DNA of 64,000 nt from an endosymbiont of Escarpia spicata. Its GTDB lineage: Bacteria; Pseudomonadota; Gammaproteobacteria; Chromatiales; Chromatiaceae. The notes below the pieces were generated by a model. It did no database searches, was not told the origin of the DNA, and was given only the letters and a program-made list of their open reading frames with translations. How positions within the stretch are numbered: position 1 is the first letter of the stretch; the number at the start of each line of letters is the position of its first letter. Both the position numbers and the translations under genes were made by a program. This document shows positions 9,278-18,989 of this stretch, piece by piece. The DNA lies in assembly GCA_003349915.1 (NCBI GenBank), contig QFXE01000005.1, positions 62,001 through 126,000 of the forward strand, written 5' to 3'.

Positions 9278-10504
9278 TTAGTTACTGATAAGGCCATCGC
9301 GACGAAACATGTCGCGAATGCCGCGTACCGCCTGTCGGGTACGATGTTCGTTTTCGATCAACCCGAAACGCACGTGATCATCTCCATGGGCACCAAAGCC
9401 CATGCCGGGGGAGACCGCCACCTTTGCCTCCTGCAGCAGCTTCTTGGAGAAGGCAAGGGATATACCCCCCTCTTCATCCTTGAATTTCTCCCGATAAAAC
9501 TCAGGAATCGGCGCCCAAACGAACATGGTCGCCTTGGGCTTGGTCACCTGCCAACCGATATTATTGAGGCCATCACAAAGGGTATCGCGCCGGTTCTGAT
9601 ACATATCGCGTATCTCTTCCACGGCTTCCTGGGGGCCCTCAAGTGCTGCAATCGCCGCCACCTGAATCGGGGTAAAGGTGCCGTAATCAAGGTAGGACTT
9701 GATGCGTGAAAGCGCTGCCACCAGGGTCTTGTTGCCGCACATGAAACCAACACGCCAACCGGGCATATTGTAACTCTTTGAGAGCGAGAAAAACTCCACT
9801 GCGATCTCTTCCGCGCCAGGTATCTGCAGTATCGACGGCGCCTTGTAACCATCGAAGACGATATCCGCATAGGCCAGATCGTGGATCACCCAGATATTAT
9901 GCTCTTTGGCAATCTCCACCACCTTCTCGAAAAAATCGAGTTCGACACAATGGGTGGTCGGATTACCGGGAAAATTCAGCACCAGCATCTTTGGTTTGGG
10001 CCAGGAGTCGTTGATCGCGCGCTGCAACTCCTCAAAGAAATCGACACCGTCGACCATCGGTACATGGCGTACATCGGCACCCGCAATGATGAATCCATAG
10101 GGGTGGATCGGATAGGCCGGATTGGGTACCAGCACCGAGTCCCCCGGTCCCATGCAGGCCAACGCCAGATGAGCCAGGCCCTCTTTGGAACCGATAGTGG
10201 TGATGACCTGGGTCTCTGGATCGAGATCCACGTCGTAACGGTTCTTATACCAGCGACTCATGGCTCGCCGCAGCCGCGGAATACCCTTGGACATGGAGTA
10301 GCGGGGGGTATCCTTGCGATTGGCCGCTTCGCAGAGTTTGTCGACGATGTGCTGAGGGGTCGGCTGATCCGGATTTCCCATGCCGAAGTCGATGATGTCC
10401 TCGCCCCGCGCTCGCGCTGCTGCCTTGAGTTCATTTACAATGGCGAACACATAGGGCGGCAACCGCTCGATTCTGCGGAACTTTTCCATCTCGGACGTAG
10501 ACAC
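9278..10504 (-). CDS. alaC: Alanine transaminase AlaC-type aminotransferase
   Basis: A 408-residue PLP-dependent class I aminotransferase, very similar to E. coli AlaC ([71 protein letters not shown] with the PLP lysine). I chose the GTG at 10504, which has AGAGG about 6 nt upstream and gives an N-terminus the length of AlaC. The frame itself extends to a TTG at 10534. It forms an operon with hom. It likely makes alanine from pyruvate and glutamate. Confidence 0.93.
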   Translation of the reverse strand: MSTSEMEKFRRIERLPPYVFAIVNELKAAARARGEDIIDFGMGNPDQPTPQHIVDKLCEAANRKDTPRYSMSKGIPRLRRAMSRWYKNRYDVDLDPETQVITTIGSKEGLAHLALACMGPGDSVLVPNPAYPIHPYGFIIAGADVRHVPMVDGVDFFEELQRAINDSWPKPKMLVLNFPGNPTTHCVELDFFEKVVEIAKEHNIWVIHDLAYADIVFDGYKAPSILQIPGAEEIAVEFFSLSKSYNMPGWRVGFMCGNKTLVAALSRIKSYLDYGTFTPIQVAAIAALEGPQEAVEEIRDMYQNRRDTLCDGLNNIGWQVTKPKATMFVWAPIPEFYREKFKDEEGGISLAFSKKLLQEAKVAVSPGMGFGAHGDDHVRFGLIENEHRTRQAVRGIRDMFRRDGLISN

Positions 10505-10640
10505 GAATACCTCTGCTCTATTTAGAGTCGGCAAAAGGGATAAAGGTAACCGACAGACAGTGAAATATCAATTTCGCTGCACATAAATTTGCCCCGAAGC
10601 GGTGCTTTTTTCAGCCTCGGGAATCCGGTATCTTCTGTCT

Positions 10641-11015
10641 ATGAAATTTACTCAGGATGATCAATCTCAGGGGTATGTGATCCACGCCTACGATAATGGG
10701 CGGGTCAATATCAACGGCAAGGACTATCACGACAGTCTGATTCTGCTACCAAGGCAGATCATCGAACACTGGCGTCCGGACTCCTTCGACACCCTTGCCA
10801 GGGAGGATTTCTCGGAGATCGCTGAGTTGGCGCCGGAACTTCTGCTGCTTGGAACCGGCGCCACACATCGATTTCCCCATCCGTCGCTCCTGCAACTGCT
10901 GGCGGCCTCGGGCATCGGTGTCGAGTCGATGACTACCGCCGCAGCCTGCCGCACCTACAATATCCTGATGTCTGAGGGACGCAGGGTTGCAGCCGCCCTG
11001 CTGATAGAACCTTAG
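10641..11015 (+). CDS. Mth938/DUF498-domain protein
   Basis: A 124-residue protein of the Mth938-like family, related to mitochondrial NDUFAF3. Conserved features are the SLILLPRQIIEHW stretch and the C-terminal ELLLLGTGATHRFPHP...GIGVESMTTAAACRTYNIL block. The ATG at 10641 is preferred because the longer frame adds 13 non-conserved residues. It is divergent from alaC, and its stop overlaps the stop of the opposite-strand membrane protein by 4 bp. Bacterial function is unknown. Confidence 0.85.
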   Translation: MKFTQDDQSQGYVIHAYDNGRVNINGKDYHDSLILLPRQIIEHWRPDSFDTLAREDFSEIAELAPELLLLGTGATHRFPHPSLLQLLAASGIGVESMTTAAACRTYNILMSEGRRVAAALLIEP

Positions 11016-11542
11016 TGGTCGTACACGACCTCTTCCACTACCTTAATATTCTCCGGTGGCGGATACTTCTCGACCAGACGATCCGGCAGTTTGTGCAGCA
11101 TCGTCTGATGCAGAGCATCCGATTCCATCAGGATCAACACCAGCACGGTCACCATGACCGGCAGTCCCGCTATCCCACCAACCAGTGCGTAGACTGCCAC
11201 CTCCATCATCCCTAAGTAGGTATAACCAATCCAACCCAACAGCGATGCAACCAGCCCCAGTACCAACATGTAGATAAACAGTCGGCTCCGGGCAGCACAA
11301 ATCTGCCAGTGGCACATCACAAACCACTCATCGGTCATCTTTGAACGTCGTGCACGCCAGAGCGTATAAACCAACAGCATGAAGGAGACGACAGGTACCA
11401 TCGCAACAGGCTGCCAGTAGGATTTGGCCAAGCCCAAGGCCGCCACAAACCAGAGGATATGGTTGCCAATCAGATTGGTAAGAAAAATCTCGTGGGGAAT
11501 CTTGGCCTTGCTGGCCACTTCATCAGCAATCTCGAATTTCAT
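11012..11542 (-). CDS. Uncharacterised inner-membrane protein, 176 aa
   Basis: Four hydrophobic segments can be seen (about 28-42, 47-63, 90-108 and 115-140), with a cytosolic-looking C-terminus ending in VEKYPPPENIKVVEEVVYDH. No family was recognised. It is convergent with the Mth938-like gene, with overlapping stops. A 47-residue membrane ORF lies 75 bp upstream on the same strand. Confidence 0.7.
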   Translation of the reverse strand: MKFEIADEVASKAKIPHEIFLTNLIGNHILWFVAALGLAKSYWQPVAMVPVVSFMLLVYTLWRARRSKMTDEWFVMCHWQICAARSRLFIYMLVLGLVASLLGWIGYTYLGMMEVAVYALVGGIAGLPVMVTVLVLILMESDALHQTMLHKLPDRLVEKYPPPENIKVVEEVVYDH

Positions 11543-11617
11543 CTGAACAGACTCTGGGTTGATAACAACGGTACAAAGCTCGGGACGTTACCACCAGACG
11601 AAATCAAATGCATCTCT

Positions 11618-11761
11618 TCAAGAAGACTCGTTGTTACTCTCCATCTTGGCGAACAGCCACTTTTTCAGTCCAAACAGCGCCAGAAAGAGAACCAAACCGA
11701 CAACCAACCCAATCCAGGGCTGCTCTTTGAGAATTGTTATAAGCCAAAGACCGTTTCCCAT
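11618..11761 (-). CDS. Small single-pass membrane protein, 47 aa
   Basis: A short open frame beginning MGNGLWLITILKEQPW, with one strong transmembrane helix (IGLVVGLVLFLALFG) followed by a positive stop-transfer end (LKKWLFAKM). The GCGGGGA element 7-12 nt upstream of the ATG is a plausible ribosome site. The helix and positive-inside flank make chance coding less likely. It lies upstream of the 176-residue membrane protein on the same strand. Function is unknown. Confidence 0.55.
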   Translation of the reverse strand: MGNGLWLITILKEQPWIGLVVGLVLFLALFGLKKWLFAKMESNNESS

Positions 11762-11856
11762 TGTAGAATCCCCGCTTCGGTGAATATCTTTCATATACTA
11801 GCGCCGAACTCAACGCACTACGATGTGTATTATCAATTGCCCCAGGTAGATGGCCA

Positions 11857-12543
11857 ATGGAAAAAAAGATCTTTTTTTGGGTACTTTCCCTCACCCTCGT
11901 CGCATTGGCGCTTGCTCTGGTACTGCCCGGAGGGCGTGCACCCGACCCCAACCCCAAACTGCCCTGGGATATCAAGGTGGACGGAACAGGTGTCTCCGAG
12001 GTGTTCGGATTGAAGCTCGGCAGCAGCACACTGCAGGAAGCCAGAGATATTTTGCAAGACTCAGGGAAGGTCAGCCTGTTTGTCACAAAAGCAGGAAAGC
12101 CTGAACTTGAAGCCTACTTTGAGCGCATCTTTCTCAGCGGTCTTAGGGCCGATTTCGTCTTGGTGCTTGAGGGCGATGAAGAGATCCTGCAGCAAATCTA
12201 TGATAGGGGCAGGCGCATCAGCCGCACCACTGAGATCACACGAAAAGTGGAAATTGCCACTGAAGATCAGTTTCTGGTAGCAACTTTTCCCATAAAATTG
12301 ATCAACTATATTCCCCAGGCAAACCTGGAAGCAGAACTGCTAAGCAGCCGTTTTGGAGAACCTTTGCAGAAAATTCCGGAAGCTGAAACCGGCGTGGTTC
12401 ACTGGGTCTATCCCGAGATGGGCTTGAGCATCGGTCTGAATCCCGATGGAAAGGAGGTCTTCCAATATGCGCCACCAAAAGAGATCGATAAATTGATTCA
12501 GCGCCTCAACGAGAGCGCGAAGGATGAGAGAATTGTAAACTGA
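11857..12543 (+). CDS. Hypothetical membrane-anchored periplasmic protein, 228 aa
   Basis: An N-terminal hydrophobic helix (MEKKIFFWVLSLTLVALALALVL, with no lipobox) is followed by a soluble domain containing VFGLKLGSSTLQEARDIL, a motif reminiscent of small lipoprotein/BamE-like folds, and an Ile/Glu-rich C-terminus. The family is not recognised. It is probably exported to, or anchored in, the inner membrane facing the periplasm. It is divergent from the 47-residue ORF. Confidence 0.7.
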   Translation: MEKKIFFWVLSLTLVALALALVLPGGRAPDPNPKLPWDIKVDGTGVSEVFGLKLGSSTLQEARDILQDSGKVSLFVTKAGKPELEAYFERIFLSGLRADFVLVLEGDEEILQQIYDRGRRISRTTEITRKVEIATEDQFLVATFPIKLINYIPQANLEAELLSSRFGEPLQKIPEAETGVVHWVYPEMGLSIGLNPDGKEVFQYAPPKEIDKLIQRLNESAKDERIVN

Positions 12544-12630
12544 CGGTTGTTGCCGGGTTTCAACACAGGCCAAGGCTGTAGAAAATCTCCTACTGCTGTA
12601 TCAATGGGGTTTGTACACAAAAGTTCGTGG

Positions 12631-12708
12631 CGTAGGCACGATCAAGCGTAACGGATCTGGCGTTACTGAGTGCGATTGCCGGTTCCGCTACGCTTGAACC
12701 GGCCTACG
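12631..12708. repeat. REP-like palindromic repeat, family D copy 1
   Basis: The stretch begins CGTAGGC and ends GGCCTACG and contains GTTCCGCTACGCTTGAACC. The same core (CCGCTACGCTTGA, AGGCCTAC) recurs at 39234-39322. It sits between the convergent hypothetical gene and ccoS; no gene is seen in the 12544-12755 gap. Confidence 0.7.
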
Positions 12709-12755
12709 ACTAAGGTATGTTCAGGATTTTCCGTAAGAAACCGGAACAGTATGCT

Positions 12756-12959
12756 TCAGCTCTTATCCTGATCTTCCGCGTCAGGCATCATCCTTTTTGG
12801 TCTTTTCTTTTTAACGACAATGTCATCATCCATCAGAATCCGGTGGGCCTCACCTTCCAGGTCATCAAACTGACCACTGTGAGCTGCCCAGAATAACACT
12901 GCCACAGCCACCAGACCGAGCAGAATCATACCCGGAATCAAACCATATATGACTTCCAT
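12756..12959 (-). CDS. ccoS: cbb3-type cytochrome oxidase assembly protein CcoS
   Basis: A 67-residue single-helix protein. The transmembrane segment is LIPGMILLGLVAVAVLFWAA, followed by the family signature SGQFDDLEGEAHRILMDDD. CcoS is needed for cofactor insertion into the cbb3 oxidase. A GGAGC ribosome site precedes the ATG. It is the last gene of the ccoGHIS cluster. Confidence 0.95.
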   Translation of the reverse strand: MEVIYGLIPGMILLGLVAVAVLFWAAHSGQFDDLEGEAHRILMDDDIVVKKKRPKRMMPDAEDQDKS

Positions 12960-13028
12960 AACCGTGCTCCGTTAAGAGTGGAGCAACCCGCTTCCATCCA
13001 GAAACAGTGTTGCTGCGTAAGCTGGATT

Positions 13029-15527
13029 TTACCGGGCTTTGACGCCCCGGAACAGGGTGCGTATCCGGGCAGAGTTTCCGATCACTGCCAGTGAACTCAG
13101 GGGCATGGAGATCGCAGCCACCAAGGGCGTCACGATTGCAGCCATCGCCAACGGCACCATAATGAGATTGTAGACAATGGAGATACCAATATTCTGCCGG
13201 ATGGTTTTCAGAGTCCGCCGCGAGAGACCGGCAGCCAGACGAACCTTCTCGAGCTCACTGCTCATCAGCACAATATCAGCACTGGCGATGGAGACATCGG
13301 TACCGGACCCCATGGCGATCCCCACATCAGCCCGTACCAGTGCCGGTGCGTCGTTCACACCATCGCCCACCATGGCGACCTTTCTCCCATCCGCCTGCAG
13401 TGACTGGATGACCTGATCCTTCTCTTCGGGCAACACCTCGGCTATCACCTCCATGCCACCCAAACGCTCGGCAATCGCCTCAGCTGCCTGACGCCGGTCC
13501 CCGCTCAACAGGGTCACTTCCATACCCTCCGCTTTGAGGTCGCGAATCAGTGCAGGCGCCTCTTCACGAATCCGATCCTCGATGCCGATCAACGCCACCT
13601 CTTTGCCATCCACTGCAATCCGGATGGAGCCAATTCCCCGCTGATCAAGCGCTGCTGCATGCTGTTCCAGAGAAACCTGCAGTTTGATTTGGTTCTTCTG
13701 CAACCAGCTGCTGCTACCAGACAGCAGCGATTCACCCGCTACAATGCCACGGATACCAAACCCAGGTTCGTTCTCAAAACCCGTGGCCGTTTTCGAACGA
13801 AAGCTCAACCCCTGCGATTCAGCCCATGACAGGATTGCCAGCGCAGTGGGATGCTCAGAGTAGCGTTCAAGGGCCGCTAGTTTTGTCATAAGTGACTGAA
13901 CTTCCTCAGGTATCGCCTCGCCATCGCTTTCATGCCATTCACAGCCATCCATTTGTACCAGGACAACCGACATTTTCCCTTCGGTGAGGGTGCCGGTTTT
14001 GTCGAAGATGACATGGTCGATGGATGAGAGCGTCTCCAGCACCTCGCCGTTCCTGACCAGAATGCCGTACTTCGCCCCCAGACCCGAAGCGACGGCGATC
14101 GACATGGGTGTGGCCAGGCCAAAGGTGCAGGGACAGGTTATGATCAAGACGGAAGTTGCGGCCAGCAGGGCGACCTCAAGGTCGGTCCCCACCCACCAGA
14201 GGAAGGTGCCGGTTGCGAGGCCCAGGGTCACCAAAACGAACCAGGGGACGATCCGGTCCGCCACACACTGAATCGGCGCCTTCGAGGCCTGCGCCTCCTC
14301 CACCAGGCGGATGATCCGCCCCAACGCCGTATCCTTCAGTGAACTGACCACCTTCAGCTGCAGCATTCCGTGGCCGTTGATGGTCCCTGCGGAGACACTA
14401 TCCCCAGCTGTCTTGACCACGGGCACAGCTTCGCCGGTCAGCATCGCCTCGTCCACAACACTCTGCCCGTCGATCACCGTGCCATCGACGGGGATGCGTT
14501 CACCCGGTTTGACGAGCACCACTTCGTCGACAGCCACTGCGCGGATTGGAACAATCTTCTCCTCACCGTCACGGAAAACCGTCGCCACCCGGGGCTGTAG
14601 GTCGAGCAGACGCTGGGTTGCCGCCACTGCCTGCCGTTTGGAGATCGCCTCCAAATAGCGTCCCACCAAAATGACGAAAAGAAAGTTGACGACGGTGTCA
14701 TAGTAGACTTCGCCGGTTTGGGTTCCCGTGACTGTGACATAGACCGAATAGAGATAGGTGATGCCGGCGCCGATGGCGATAGGCAGATCCATGCCCAGGT
14801 GAAAGTTCTTTATTCCCGACCAGGCACCCTTGAAAAACGGAAAGCCTGAATAGAGCAGCACCGGGGTTGCCAGCATAAAGCCGACCCAGTGAAACAGACC
14901 GCGAAACTCTCCCTCATCCGCTCCGGAATAGAGCGCGATAGAGATCCACATCAGATTCATCATGCCGAAGCCGGCAAATGCCATCCGATACAAGAGGTTG
15001 CGGTTCTGCTGCTTCAGCTTGCCCTCGGCAACCTCGGGATCATAGGGCACCGCTGCATAACCGATCTGCCCCAGGCGGCTGATGATGGCTGAAAGTGCGA
15101 CCTGCCCGTTGTGCCATTTGACATGCAGCCGCTTGCCGGAGAGATTGACCCGCGCTTCGATAATGCCGGGCATGGCGTTGAGACTATGTTCGATGAGCCA
15201 GACGCAGGCAGCGCAGTGAATCCCCTCCACCAGCAAATGGATATCCCGGGCCTCCCCCAAATCGCCGACGAACTCTTCCTGAACTTCATCCAGATCGTAG
15301 AGCGCAAGTTCCTTGGGAATATCCGGTGGCGGCGCCAGTGACGCATCTTCCGGGGTTCGCTGGTAGAAACCTTCGAGTCCTGCTTGATAGATCGCTTCAC
15401 AGACAGACTTGCAGCCATTACAGCAGAAATATTGCTGTTCATCCTCGATCTCGGCAATGACCTCATCCGCCGGAGGGATAGGAAGACTGCAATGGAAGCA
15501 TAACCGCTCCGAGTTTGACTCTGTCAC
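13029..15527 (-). CDS. ccoI: Copper-translocating P1B-type ATPase CcoI (FixI)
   Basis: An 832-residue copper pump for cbb3 oxidase maturation. The N-terminal Cys-rich metal-binding region ([19 protein letters not shown]) is followed by an HMA domain ([15 protein letters not shown], about 95-160) and eight membrane helices. The motifs are the CPC motif [12 protein letters not shown], phosphorylation site DKTGTLTEG, and hinge [10 protein letters not shown]. The CPC motif is followed by Thr-Phe rather than the common Ala-Leu. The start is a GTG at 15527 with GAGC upstream. It lies 8 bp after ccoH and is cotranscribed. Confidence 0.95.
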   Translation of the reverse strand: MTESNSERLCFHCSLPIPPADEVIAEIEDEQQYFCCNGCKSVCEAIYQAGLEGFYQRTPEDASLAPPPDIPKELALYDLDEVQEEFVGDLGEARDIHLLVEGIHCAACVWLIEHSLNAMPGIIEARVNLSGKRLHVKWHNGQVALSAIISRLGQIGYAAVPYDPEVAEGKLKQQNRNLLYRMAFAGFGMMNLMWISIALYSGADEGEFRGLFHWVGFMLATPVLLYSGFPFFKGAWSGIKNFHLGMDLPIAIGAGITYLYSVYVTVTGTQTGEVYYDTVVNFLFVILVGRYLEAISKRQAVAATQRLLDLQPRVATVFRDGEEKIVPIRAVAVDEVVLVKPGERIPVDGTVIDGQSVVDEAMLTGEAVPVVKTAGDSVSAGTINGHGMLQLKVVSSLKDTALGRIIRLVEEAQASKAPIQCVADRIVPWFVLVTLGLATGTFLWWVGTDLEVALLAATSVLIITCPCTFGLATPMSIAVASGLGAKYGILVRNGEVLETLSSIDHVIFDKTGTLTEGKMSVVLVQMDGCEWHESDGEAIPEEVQSLMTKLAALERYSEHPTALAILSWAESQGLSFRSKTATGFENEPGFGIRGIVAGESLLSGSSSWLQKNQIKLQVSLEQHAAALDQRGIGSIRIAVDGKEVALIGIEDRIREEAPALIRDLKAEGMEVTLLSGDRRQAAEAIAERLGGMEVIAEVLPEEKDQVIQSLQADGRKVAMVGDGVNDAPALVRADVGIAMGSGTDVSIASADIVLMSSELEKVRLAAGLSRRTLKTIRQNIGISIVYNLIMVPLAMAAIVTPLVAAISMPLSSLAVIGNSARIRTLFRGVKAR

Positions 15528-15535
15528 AATGTGGC

Positions 15536-16045
15536 TCAGGGCTGCCAGTCGATACCAACCCCGACACGTTTAGGGGTATTGAATTCATCTTCGCCAAGTT
15601 TGGCGCTGACGAGCATATCCCACGCGCCGATAAGCGGGAAAGCCACCTGGGTTTCGTAGACGCCGGGCTCAACTACTTTCATCGGTATGGAGAAATCCTG
15701 ACTGGCGTCGGAAGGCCGATAGACATAAAGGATAACCGCATCCGGCGTTACCGCTTCCCCCGCTTTGTCTTTCACCACGAAACGGCAGAGGACAGACTGA
15801 TCGATCTCGATCTTTTTTGGCAACTGCACCTCCATCTGCCAACCGGGATCCCGCGCCTGGCGTTTGAGCATGTTCTTTTCATAATCCTGACCACGCTCAT
15901 AGAAATCTTCAACGACCAGTCCGGAATCGTTATTCACTGCCAATAAGATCATGATCAAATTCATGGTAAAAAAGATAGCCACCATAGCCACCCAACCGAT
16001 GACCCAGGGACTTCTCCAAGCAGAATTTTTGTTTGCCATATTCAT
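15536..16045 (-). CDS. ccoH: FixH/CcoH-family cbb3 oxidase assembly protein
   Basis: A 169-residue protein with one N-terminal helix ([24 protein letters not shown]) and a periplasmic domain containing the family motif [13 protein letters not shown] followed by a β-rich region. FixH/CcoH helps assemble the cbb3 oxidase and associates with the subunits. It is located between ccoG and ccoI, as expected. Confidence 0.93.
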   Translation of the reverse strand: MNMANKNSAWRSPWVIGWVAMVAIFFTMNLIMILLAVNNDSGLVVEDFYERGQDYEKNMLKRQARDPGWQMEVQLPKKIEIDQSVLCRFVVKDKAGEAVTPDAVILYVYRPSDASQDFSIPMKVVEPGVYETQVAFPLIGAWDMLVSAKLGEDEFNTPKRVGVGIDWQP

Positions 16046-16085
16046 CTATATCAAATCGTTAACAGGCCAAAACCACAAATAGTAA

Positions 16086-16111
16086 GGGGGCGGACTTTTC
16101 AGTCCGCCCCC
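16086..16111 (-). other. Strong hairpin between ccoG and ccoH
   Basis: An 11-bp perfect stem (GGGGGCGGACT with AGTCCGCCCCC) closes a GAAA tetraloop on the transcribed strand. There is no following U-tract, so it is more likely an mRNA-stability or processing element, or a partial attenuator, than a full terminator. Confidence 0.6.
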
Positions 16112-16131
16112 TCCTTGCGACAGGAATTATA

Positions 16132-17559
16132 TCAGTACTTTGGTCCGATAAAGACACTCTTACGCGTGCCCACGAACATCTCGCCATCCTCTTCACCCTC
16201 GACCTGGAAGATGATCGGGGTATTTTCCCCTTTCAGATTCGACTTGGGAACCCGCACAAACACCGTTCTCGGCGTTACCTTGCCGTGCTTGGCGGTAATG
16301 CCGTCAGCATCAACGAGAATCAGTCCCTCAGGCCCGGTTGCAGTGATCTTTACCGGCACATCCTTGGTCATCTTGTTGAGCACTTTCAGGGTGTACTTGT
16401 TCTGAATCGAACCGTTGCTCAGCAGCACGAAGAGCGGCTGCCTGGCATGGATCACCTTCAGTTCCAACGCATCGAGCATGCTAAGTCCATAGCCGATTCC
16501 GGCCAGAGCGGCTGACATGATCAATCCATAAACCCAAACACGTGGACGTTTGAGCAGCGGACGATTCTCGCCGCCTTCAAGCACGTCGAGGGATTCGTAG
16601 CGAATGAGGCCCTTGGGCCGGTCAAGTTTTTCCATGACCAGGTCGCAGGCATCAATACACAGGCCGCAGGTGATACAGCCCTCCTGCTGACCATGACGAA
16701 TATCGACCCCAGTGGGACAGACTGCGATGCACTGCTTACAATCGACGCAGTCACCAGTAGTGCGCTCATCCTCGGACTGCCCTTTTACAATTCGACCACG
16801 AGGCTCACCCCGTTTGAAATCATAAGTGGGAACCAGGGTGGTATTGTCCACCATAACCCCCTGAATACGGGCATAGGGACAGAGCCAGAAACAGGCCTGT
16901 TCACGCATGTAACCGGCCAGTACATAGGTGCCCACAGTGAACAACGCGATGGTGCCATACGCCGTAGATCCTGCTTGCAGGCTGAAGATATCCGACCAGA
17001 GATCGAACGCGTCATAAAACCAGGCAACAAAACTGATACCGGTCAACACTGATATCAACAGCCAGATAAGATGTTTGGTGAACTTGATACGGAATTTCGC
17101 AAAATCAAGTTTAGCCTTGTCCAGTTTCCGGCGCTTCGGAGGCGTGCCTTCCAGTTTCTCGTCCAGCCAGGTAAAGACATCGGTCCAAACAGTCTGAAAA
17201 CAGAAATAGCCACAATAGATCCGCCCTGCCAATGCTGTCGATACCGCCAGCAGCAAGGCAAAAAACAGCAGTAGCAGGGAGAGCATCCAGAAATCCTGAG
17301 GCAGAATCGTCGTGTTCAGGATATGAAACTGGCGGTTGGGTATATCAAAAAGTATCGCCTGTCGATCACCCCATCTGAGATAGGGAGCGATAAAGAAAAG
17401 GATCCAGACAGAGGCTGACAGCCATTTGATGTTTCGCCAGAGGCCGCCCATGCGTTTTGCATGGATTGTCTCCTCGCCGGTATTCAGATTCCAGTGTTCC
17501 GCCTCATCGTAGAGTCCATCAACGGCAGACTGTTGGGGGGATTTCTGTTCGGCGCTCAA
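16132..17559 (-). CDS. ccoG: Cytochrome c oxidase accessory protein CcoG (FixG)
   Basis: A 475-residue polyferredoxin-like membrane protein that reduces copper during cbb3 assembly. It has several N-terminal helices with CGYFCFQTVW, then the two 4Fe-4S motif groups CVDCKQCIAVCPTGVDIRHG and CITCGLCIDACD (about 255-315). The C-terminal Ig-like FixG domain is about 355-475. The start is a TTG at 17559, preceded by GAGG 8 nt upstream. It begins a transcription unit separated from ccoNOQP by a terminator. Confidence 0.94.
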   Translation of the reverse strand: MSAEQKSPQQSAVDGLYDEAEHWNLNTGEETIHAKRMGGLWRNIKWLSASVWILFFIAPYLRWGDRQAILFDIPNRQFHILNTTILPQDFWMLSLLLLFFALLLAVSTALAGRIYCGYFCFQTVWTDVFTWLDEKLEGTPPKRRKLDKAKLDFAKFRIKFTKHLIWLLISVLTGISFVAWFYDAFDLWSDIFSLQAGSTAYGTIALFTVGTYVLAGYMREQACFWLCPYARIQGVMVDNTTLVPTYDFKRGEPRGRIVKGQSEDERTTGDCVDCKQCIAVCPTGVDIRHGQQEGCITCGLCIDACDLVMEKLDRPKGLIRYESLDVLEGGENRPLLKRPRVWVYGLIMSAALAGIGYGLSMLDALELKVIHARQPLFVLLSNGSIQNKYTLKVLNKMTKDVPVKITATGPEGLILVDADGITAKHGKVTPRTVFVRVPKSNLKGENTPIIFQVEGEEDGEMFVGTRKSVFIGPKY

Positions 17560-17690
17560 GGTGGATACCTCACATTAAAATATGTCGTCACAGGATTCTA
17601 CGTAGCATTATTCTTAAAACCAGCACACGAACCAATGCGATTTGTCAAAACAGATACAACAATGGTGTTTTTCTATGCCTACGGTACATA

Positions 17691-17721
17691 GCAAAAAAAA
17701 GGGGAGATAAATCCCCCCTTC
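17691..17721 (-). terminator. Intrinsic terminator after ccoNOQP and the 41-aa ORF
   Basis: On the minus strand, GGGGGGA-TTTA-TCTCCCC forms a stem-loop followed by eight T residues. It separates ccoNOQP from ccoG. Confidence 0.8.
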
Positions 17722-17744
17722 TCTAATTATACAATCACCGATTA

Positions 17745-17870
17745 TTACTGTTTGTGTTTCTCGGCATCGCTCTTTACCAAGGCGCTGACCTTAAAGCCGA
17801 GATAAACGATGATCACAACACAGATCACCACCGAAACAATCGAACCTATCGTTACCGCATCCCAATGCAT
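17745..17870 (-). CDS. Small membrane protein after ccoP, 41 aa
   Basis: The frame starts MHWDAVTIGSIVSVV and carries one transmembrane helix (IVSVVICVVIIVYLGF) and a charged C-terminus (KSDAEKHKQ). AAGGGG lies 7 nt before the ATG, an excellent ribosome site. It is the last gene before the terminator of the ccoNOQP unit. A separate CcoQ is already present between ccoO and ccoP, so this may be an additional small oxidase subunit or assembly peptide. Confidence 0.75.
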   Translation of the reverse strand: MHWDAVTIGSIVSVVICVVIIVYLGFKVSALVKSDAEKHKQ

Positions 17871-17893
17871 AACATACCCCTTAAATTATTGCT

Positions 17894-17921
17894 GCGCGTG
17901 ACGGAAGACACCGTCACGCGC
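17894..17921 (-). other. Hairpin between ccoP and the 41-aa ORF
   Basis: An 11-bp perfect inverted repeat (GCGCGTGACGG / CCGTCACGCGC) with a 6-nt loop lies in the 73-bp gap after ccoP. No U-tract follows. It may modulate relative expression of the upstream oxidase genes by protecting mRNA 3' ends. Confidence 0.55.
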
Positions 17922-17943
17922 TTACAAGGAAACAAGGCCCTTA

Positions 17944-18795
17944 CTATTGACCGCCACCAAACTTGTAGACGTAGACAGCCAGCTTTTTGATCTCGTCTTT
18001 TGACAGACGCTCACCAAATGAAGGCATTACCGCCTCACGGGTCTGCGGATCAGTCACATCGTTAACACCATGCAGAATGGTCTGCTTGACGCTGTCAGTG
18101 ACAGACTTGCCTTCTTCCGGAACGAAACGGTAGATACCATCAGTCAGGTTAGCCGAACCCAACATCTGCATACCTTTGCCATCCATGCCGTGACAGGCGA
18201 TGCAGCCCTTCTGCAGGAAGTTGGGATCAGAGGTGGGGTTACCCGCCGCGATTGCATCAGCAAGTTTACTCGCCTCATCATCAGAGAGAATCTTGCCGTG
18301 TGCAGTCATGATGCCTTTGCGACCCATGGTGATGGTCTGCTCAATAGTTTCGACAGTACCACCGAAGAGCCAGTCATCATCAGCCAATACAGGGTAGCCT
18401 GGGCCACCCTGACCACCGCCGCCGTGGCATGGCGCACAGTTATCGCCAAACAGCACCTTGACGGAAGCCACGGTGTAGTCAGCAAGCCCAGGATTGGCCA
18501 GGATATCCTTGGCACTCATATCCTTCAGCTGATTTTCGAACTCGGCACGAACCGCCACGACCTCATCGAGACCTTCCTGATACTCCTTGATTTGGGTCCA
18601 GCCCATAACCCCCTCAGTCGGCTTCTGACCGATTGGGTACATGGGGTAGAGCACACCGTAACCCAAAAACCAAGCGATGGAGGCCCAGAAGGCTATCATC
18701 CACCAGCGTGGAGGTGGGTTGGCAAGCTCCCTGATATTGTCATCCCAGATGTGTCCGGTATTATTTTCACCCGGAAATGGATTGTTATCCGCCAT
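17944..18795 (-). CDS. ccoP: cbb3 oxidase dihaem subunit CcoP
   Basis: A 283-residue protein. The N-terminal membrane helix is WWMIAFWASIAWFLGYGVLYPMYP. Two cytochrome c domains carry CAPCH (about 140) and CIACH (about 220), and a His/Met ligand pattern is present in each. It passes electrons from soluble cytochrome c to CcoO/CcoN. It lies between ccoQ and the 41-residue ORF. Confidence 0.97.
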   Translation of the reverse strand: MADNNPFPGENNTGHIWDDNIRELANPPPRWWMIAFWASIAWFLGYGVLYPMYPIGQKPTEGVMGWTQIKEYQEGLDEVVAVRAEFENQLKDMSAKDILANPGLADYTVASVKVLFGDNCAPCHGGGGQGGPGYPVLADDDWLFGGTVETIEQTITMGRKGIMTAHGKILSDDEASKLADAIAAGNPTSDPNFLQKGCIACHGMDGKGMQMLGSANLTDGIYRFVPEEGKSVTDSVKQTILHGVNDVTDPQTREAVMPSFGERLSKDEIKKLAVYVYKFGGGQ

Positions 18796-18955
18796 TTTTT
18801 TCTCCGCTATCTATTCGATCTTCATCCATCGGGATAAACCGGTTCTTCTCCAGCTTATCCCGATTTTTTGGACGCAATGCGTAGAAGTACAGACCTATCA
18901 TCAGGAGGAATGTGACCACCGTCATAACCAGGCCTACCCAGTCATTGGTGGTCAT
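18785..18955 (-). CDS. ccoQ: cbb3 oxidase subunit CcoQ
   Basis: A 56-residue protein with one helix (WVGLVMTVVTFLLMIGLYFYAL) followed by RPKNRDKLEKNRFIPMDEDR, typical of CcoQ/FixQ. The ATG at 18955 is chosen because the upstream frame overlaps ccoO; GGGAGG sits very close to it. Its end overlaps the start of ccoP by 11 bp. Confidence 0.88.
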   Translation of the reverse strand: MTTNDWVGLVMTVVTFLLMIGLYFYALRPKNRDKLEKNRFIPMDEDRIDSGEKNGG

Positions 18956-18989
18956 AGCCTCCCAATCGGTATGAAAGTACTCAGCCAAA

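Noticed and set aside
8522-9709. Long open frame opposite hom and alaC
   Set aside because: Antisense shadow of two well-conserved enzymes, with no recognisable protein features.
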